A DNA stretch of 11,758 nucleotides from Euperipatoides rowelli. Taxonomy: Eukaryota > Onychophora > Udeonychophora > Euonychophora > Peripatopsidae. The stretch is from assembly GCA_003024985.2 (NCBI GenBank), contig PXIH01S0012514.1. One strand, 5' to 3'. A model generated the notes under the pieces. The model made no database searches. It was not told the origin of the DNA and saw only the letters and a program-made list of their open reading frames with translations. A program made the translations under genes and the position numbers. Below, one piece after another: positions 7,750-11,758 of the stretch (its first letter is position 1; each line of letters opens with the position of its first letter).

Positions 7750-8940
7750 GCGCAGAACACAAAACCAACGTTTTGTCATACCTTATTCTACTTTTTTAAT
7801 TTGGAACATCAGCATGGATCATGGAGCATAATAAGTGTAAAAATGCATACAATATCTAAAAGACTGGGAACCCTTGAAAGCCACTAACATTCTAAATTCA
7901 GATTTAGCAGAACCAACTATAAAATGGAGTCATATAGAATTTTGAATGAAATTCATTGCATGTTTTTGTATCCCATAATGATTCCTTGCCTCTTATGATG
8001 TGAAATAATAACAAATTAAGTATTAAAAATTGTTTTTAATCACTTAGATTTATAAACTATCGTATGAACACATGGAGGTCAGGTGTAGTACAAAGTGCTG
8101 CTCAGCAGCTGACATTGTAAAGTCGTTAACTTCCAGCTATGTTTCTCCTGTCATTAACATTTTTAGAGAACAATAAATTTTTTGTGTACTCTTCTGGCTG
8201 ACAACATAGGGCAAGGAACACTTTACCTACTCCTATAATTGAATCGAGAGCATTATTGGCACTTGAATTTTTTAAATATTTTCACCAGGTTCAACGTAAT
8301 GAATTATACTGAAATGTTTCCTCTTGGAACATAGATAACAGCCTCTTAATGAGCTATTTTTTAAGCAAATACAAATTCAGCATATAATTTTGTAGGAAGT
8401 TATAGATTACACTTTTAGTCCAAAATTTGTAATTTTAGGCCAAGAGTTTAACGGTCATATTGGCTCCTGTTAGCTGTTTGGATCTAAAGTGAAATTGGAT
8501 TCTTTTAGTCAACACCATTTAACAAATTCCTCAAAAAATCTAATGTGGTCAGCACAACTTTCTGTATACCTACATAATAAAATAATGACAGATGGATATA
8601 CTCAATTTTTAGACATGTGCTCAGTGATCATATGATTACAAATACAGTAGAGGTTAAAGGCTAAATGTCCATAATTCAATACCTTCAGACATAGACTATT
8701 TACATTATTTTTTTATAGAAAATTATGAATGTTGCCTTAATTATAATATTGAAAAAAGCCAGTCAAAAATTAAAGCAACTTTACCTTTAGCTTTCCCCAG
8801 CTGTTCTTACCTCCTACCTCCTTCTGGGAACTTCTTTTGTTAGCGCTTTGCTTCACTCAATTACCATCTATCTTGATTTAAAAGCTATCAAAAATTCCTA
8901 GAATTTCAGTGATTCTTCCTGTTGGAATATAATTGCCATT

Positions 8941-9150
8941 TGGCTAGAGTGTGTTAATTGAATTCATCCATGTACGGTATAGCAACGGCACATTAACTGT
9001 GTCAGGATTTATCCACGGATAGCATATATTGGGTTCTGTTAAATAATTTCTGTTAACTGATCATTTAATTGGCACTATGGTTAATACTATGCAATTATTT
9101 TTATATTTATGATTAACGTGCCCATTATTGGTGTTGCTATATAATCACTA
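8941..9150. promoter_or_regulatory. Candidate regulatory block rich in homeodomain-type words
   Basis: Within about 200 bases there are TTAATTG (8954-8960), TTTAATTGG (9064-9072), ATGCAATTA (9089-9097) and repeated TTAACTG words. The sequence lacks the homopolymers seen elsewhere. This texture is common in conserved developmental enhancers, but ATTA words are also frequent by chance at this base composition. No conservation data are available here. Confidence 0.2.
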
Positions 9151-9639
9151 TGTAACCTAAACAATTTATGTTAGTGATGAAGAATGAGACACATTTGAAT
9201 CACAGAGTGGGGCAGGCTTTATCTTATAGTCACACATATTTTTTAGTTTTGATTTGAATTTTATCGTTGTTAGTAAACAATTTATATACTAATTATTGTT
9301 AAGAACATTTTCATAATGATTAATATGTAATGTTTTATATACTGGGAATTTAATTTACATTTCAATTTATAATCATGGGAAATATTAACTCAAGTCTTTG
9401 TCTGTCTCCATCTTGTTACGTGAATGGAGAGTGTGATTTTTATTAATTGTATTAAAAGGTTGACTAACTGAAAATAAAATACTAATTTAGTATTTTGATG
9501 TGAAAATATTAGTTGCGCTTTAATTGATTATGTACCTACGATTAAACTGGATATAGTAAATTACCTGGTCCATAATCATTGGATATTTTAAAACTTCCCT
9601 CACACAGATGTCTTACACTACCGGCTCCAACTTTGTTTT
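9151..9639. other. AT-rich non-coding stretch
   Basis: No gene, repeat unit or mobile-element end was recognised. The composition is AT-rich but mostly non-repetitive. Confidence 0.5.
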
Positions 9640-9812
9640 ATATAAAATGCTATTATATCTCCATCTCTATCTACATTAAGTATATATATTTTAGCCCCCT
9701 CCTTCACCCTTTCCCCAAATATATATTTTTAACTACAATTATTTACCATCAACACTATCCTCTTACTAAAAATCTCACATTGCCTCTTCTCTCTAAACAA
9801 ACTCTCCTAAGA
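9640..9812 (+). repeat. Second G-poor, pyrimidine/AC-rich tract
   Basis: The plus strand has very few G over about 170 bases, with TCTATCTCTA-like words at the left and CCTCTTACT / CTCTTCTCTC words at the right. The style matches the much larger tract at 1641-2505. It creates a 78-codon plus-strand frame (9579-9815) with low-complexity content that I do not regard as a gene. Confidence 0.6.
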
Positions 9813-10189
9813 TAAAAATTTTGGTTTTTGCAATAGGATTTAGAAATAAATTTCAATTATAAAAATGAATAGAAATATTCTTAGGCTATTAAATGAGTTA
9901 TAAAATTTATTAGGCCACGATTAGCAGTCAAAGAAAGGCGGGCTTGGCGATCCTTGGTCCATAAAGTGGCCGAAACGGTTAATCATCATCATCATCATAG
10001 GGGAAGATTTGAGTAAGAATTGTAGCAGATCAAATTTCATCAATCATGCGTTTTGAATGCAACAAAGTTGCAGCATTATTTAAAAAAAAAAGTGATATAA
10101 AAAGACAATCAATTATTACAATTAAAAACAAATACTGTAAATGTAATAGCAAATCAGATACTGCACTAGTTTATCAATGAGTGTTGTAG
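9813..10189. other. AT-rich non-coding stretch
   Basis: No gene is supported. It contains a short (ATC)n microsatellite at 9981-9998 and one TAGGCTA copy at 9882-9888. The 50 bases around 9930-9980 are GC-richer, without a recognisable motif. Confidence 0.5.
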
Positions 10190-10514
10190 CTGCCAAGGGT
10201 GTCCACAGGGGAAGGGGCAAGGGGTTTAAGCCCCCCCCCCCCTGAAAAAATGAGATTAACCAAAAATATAGGTTATTTAATATAAAGTTGTCAATCTTTA
10301 ATAATATTACAATTGTGAAGTATCGATTAATGGTTATCAAATGTACATACAATAAAAAAAAGCTTATCAAAATATTTATAATGAAAAATATAGATTGTAA
10401 CTTTTTTCTTTACAAACAACAAAAAAAAAAACTTATTAAAATATTTACAATTAATATCAAAAAATTTTGTCCCCCCCCCCCCCCGGAATTTTTTTCTGCG
10501 GATGCCCTTGGTAG
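10190..10514. mobile_element. Small non-autonomous DNA element with terminal inverted repeats, about 325 bp
   Basis: The left end CTGCCAAGGGTGTCCACAG (10190-10208) and the right end read inward, CTACCAAGGGCATCCGCAG, match at 15 of 19 positions. Inside each end lie long homopolymer C runs (12 C at about 10231, 14 C at about 10471) next to A/T runs, a layout common in miniature elements of invertebrates and fish. The body contains an imperfect direct duplication (10345-10383 and 10412-10452). Frames across it on both strands (for example 10288-10677 and 10545-10327) are by-products of these runs. No clear target duplication was found: the 8 bases on each side do not match. The exact ends and the superfamily are therefore unresolved. 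Confidence 0.6.
10345..10452. repeat. Imperfect direct duplication inside the small element
   Basis: The word pattern ACA-TACAA-A-run-CTTAT-C/T-AAAATATTTA occurs at 10345-10383 and again at 10412-10452, about 67 bases apart. In translation it gives KKKLIKIF twice, which is a DNA-level repeat and not a protein repeat. Confidence 0.7.
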
Positions 10515-11340
10515 GTGCATCAAGACTCATAAAATATTCCTGCATAACAGCAGTCTAAAAGTCAAATATTACAACTGGAAAATTTTCTTTAATGATCGAT
10601 CTAGGCTAATTAGTTTGTTGAAAAAACAGAAATCATCACTTTACAAGTTGGGTCTATATCTGCTACATACTGTATAAGTAATTTTACTATAACATGGGGT
10701 AGAAAGCATCTGTTTTCTTTTTTTCCATCCATTAACTGCATTCATCAACAAGGGGTTAATTTGAAACACTGCGTTAAAGATCATTGATTTTCGACAAGAT
10801 TAGATTATGAAATCAGTGAAACATTTTTACATGGCCTTAGCTTCTAAAATAACAGCATGATCAGCATCAAAAGATTTTTTTATATATAATTTGTCATCAA
10901 CTTGTGTTTACTTTTAACTTGATACTTGGCCATAAATTCCATAATATCAAATAGCTTGATGGCATTGTGATAATAGGCTATTGAAATATTGATTCATTCC
11001 ATTATATTTTTTAAAGTTTATTAAGGATAATTTAAAAAAAAAAAACTTTTTGTGTGTGTCGGTGTGTGGTGTATGGAGTAGTAGAAATTCAATATCACAT
11101 AAAATATAATTGTAATGAAAAAAAAATGTTAATTATAACCTTGAAAAATAAATTAATAATTAATATTTTCATTGAAAGAAATGAGAGTATCACATTACAA
11201 AATGTCATGTGATAGCCTATATTTCCCTGTTTTATTTTTAAAATGACTAACAGAAGAAATGTGTGAATGGTATTATTGACCATAAAACAGAGATAATGCT
11301 ACAGTGCCATAAATACTTGTGATATTAAGAAGCAGAACCT
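10515..11340. other. AT-rich non-coding stretch
   Basis: No gene is supported. A 62-codon minus-strand frame (11283-11095) is hydrophobic, from A/T runs. It holds a (TG)n tract at about 11050-11070 and TAGGCTA/TAGCCTA copies at 10602, 10974 and 11213. Confidence 0.5.
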
Positions 11341-11470
11341 TTAAGCTGCCATTAGCATTTTATCCAAATTTAATTCAATTTAATGCTAATGAATCTAAAA
11401 GATTTTGGTAATTTTTGACTCAGCACAATTAGCAAAAAAATGCTTTCTATGTATTTTTAAATATCACTTT
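11341..11470. promoter_or_regulatory. Candidate enhancer-like block (POU/homeodomain and Maf/AP-1-type words)
   Basis: CATTAGCATT (11350-11359) and AATGCTAATG (11382-11391) form a perfect 10-bp inverted repeat; the second includes ATGCTAAT, one base from the octamer ATGCAAAT. It is followed by TGACTCAGCA (11416-11425), which contains an AP-1 core and matches most of a Maf recognition element, and then by CAATTAGC. Several TTTAATT words lie between. This clustering is the type seen in developmental enhancers, but it is only a motif observation. Confidence 0.25.
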
Positions 11471-11659
11471 AACTTAAGTAATAATGAAAATTTCAGTTTT
11501 AATATTTATTTGAGCCACAAGGCTTTACATGATTGTAGAGCACTTAATCTGTGATGCTAACTTTATGTAGTTGTGGGTGTGTGTGTCTTAGGCTGTAACA
11601 AGACAATACTGTATTATATTATATATGACAATAAATTGGGAACAATAACTGATGTACTG
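11471..11659. other. AT-rich non-coding stretch with short (GT)n
   Basis: No gene is visible. A GT-rich microsatellite lies at 11572-11586. The bases 11652-11659 (ATGTACTG) directly precede the transposon end at 11660 and are a candidate target duplication whose partner would lie outside the window. Confidence 0.5.
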
Positions 11660-11758
11660 CAGGGCTCGAAATGGTGAACAAAAAAGAACATGCCCTGTGG
11701 GCATGTTGATTAAGAAGTCAACATGCCCCATTTCAAATTTACATGCCCCATTTTTTTT
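11660..11758. mobile_element. Left end of a hAT-like element, truncated by the window edge
   Basis: CAGGGCTCGAAAT at 11660 resembles the ends of a group of hAT-like DNA transposons that I recall from marine animals. Inside it, the word ACATGCCC occurs four times in both orientations. AACATGCCC (11687-11695) and GGGCATGTT (11699-11707) form a perfect 9-bp hairpin with a TGT loop, followed by direct copies at 11721-11728 and 11741-11748. Subterminal repeats of this kind are typical transposase binding arrays in hAT elements. The other end and the 8-bp duplication cannot be tested inside this window. Confidence 0.5.

Larger units (their letters stand above)
6430..8940. other. AT-rich non-coding stretch
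   Basis: No gene is supported. A 77-codon minus-strand frame (7678-7445) has no recognisable domain; two GAGCTC-centred words inside it produce the repeated IRAPKL/FGAPKL look. Four TAGGCTA/TAGCCTA copies cluster between 6580 and 6971, two of them forming an inverted pair (GTAGGCTAC 6895-6903 and GTAGCCTAC 6941-6949). A CRE-like TGACGTCG lies at 7733-7740 and a CAGCTG E-box near 8105. From about 7700 onward the sequence is less repetitive and could be ancient unique DNA. Confidence 0.5.

Noticed and set aside
9579-9815. 78-codon plus-strand frame
   Set aside because: It is made by the second G-poor tract and is low complexity.
10182-10522. 8-bp target duplication around the small element
   Set aside because: TGTTGTAG on the left and GTGCATCA on the right do not match at the ends assumed; other offsets tried by eye also failed.
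10288-10677. 129-codon plus-strand frame, the longest in the window
   Set aside because: It crosses the small transposon, its C-run (giving PPPPP) and its internal duplication (KKKLIKIF twice). The frame continues only by chance past the right inverted repeat.
1-11758. tRNA, rRNA, CRISPR array, bacterial promoter or operon signals
   Set aside because: No tRNA B-box with cloverleaf, no rRNA core sequences, no regularly spaced repeats, and no runs of adjacent long frames were found on either strand.

Overview
This looks like non-coding nuclear DNA from an animal. It is very AT-rich (roughly 30% G+C by eye), full of A/T runs and microsatellites, and has no long open frame, no operon-like spacing and no bacterial signals. 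I found no intact gene, tRNA, rRNA or CRISPR array. The frequent short word TAGGCTA/TAGCCTA, the hAT-type transposon ends and a PIF/Harbinger-type relic suggest a metazoan, possibly a marine invertebrate. The sequence alone does not fix the taxon.

Layout from left to right. Positions 450-1110 (minus strand) hold a broken coding relic that reads like the thumb side of a non-LTR retrotransposon reverse transcriptase. Positions 1641-2505 are a long, almost G-free, pyrimidine-rich low-complexity tract. Positions 3171-3538 (plus strand) hold a decayed PIF/Harbinger-like transposase N-terminus, interrupted by a perfect 27-bp inverted repeat (3383-3447). Positions 4001-4204 form a compact, GC-richer island with a 67-codon minus-strand frame; it could be a terminal exon or a conserved non-coding element. 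Positions 5783-6421 are a 639-bp non-autonomous hAT-like element with matching ends and a perfect 8-bp target duplication (AACTAGCT). It contains a large (AT)n tract.

Further right, 7014-7060 is a second perfect hairpin (20-bp arms). Positions 9640-9812 are a second G-poor tract. Positions 10190-10514 are a small element with terminal inverted repeats, C-runs and an internal duplication. A third transposon end starts at 11660 and runs off the window. Two stretches (8941-9150 and 11341-11470) are dense in homeodomain, POU or Maf-like words and could be enhancers.

No genes here work together. The window is best read as an intergenic or intronic desert shaped by old DNA transposons, simple repeats and a few candidate regulatory islands. 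I found no convincing new biological system. The best leads are the structurally complete hAT-type insertion, the perfect palindrome inside the transposase relic, and the GC island at 4.0-4.2 kb.
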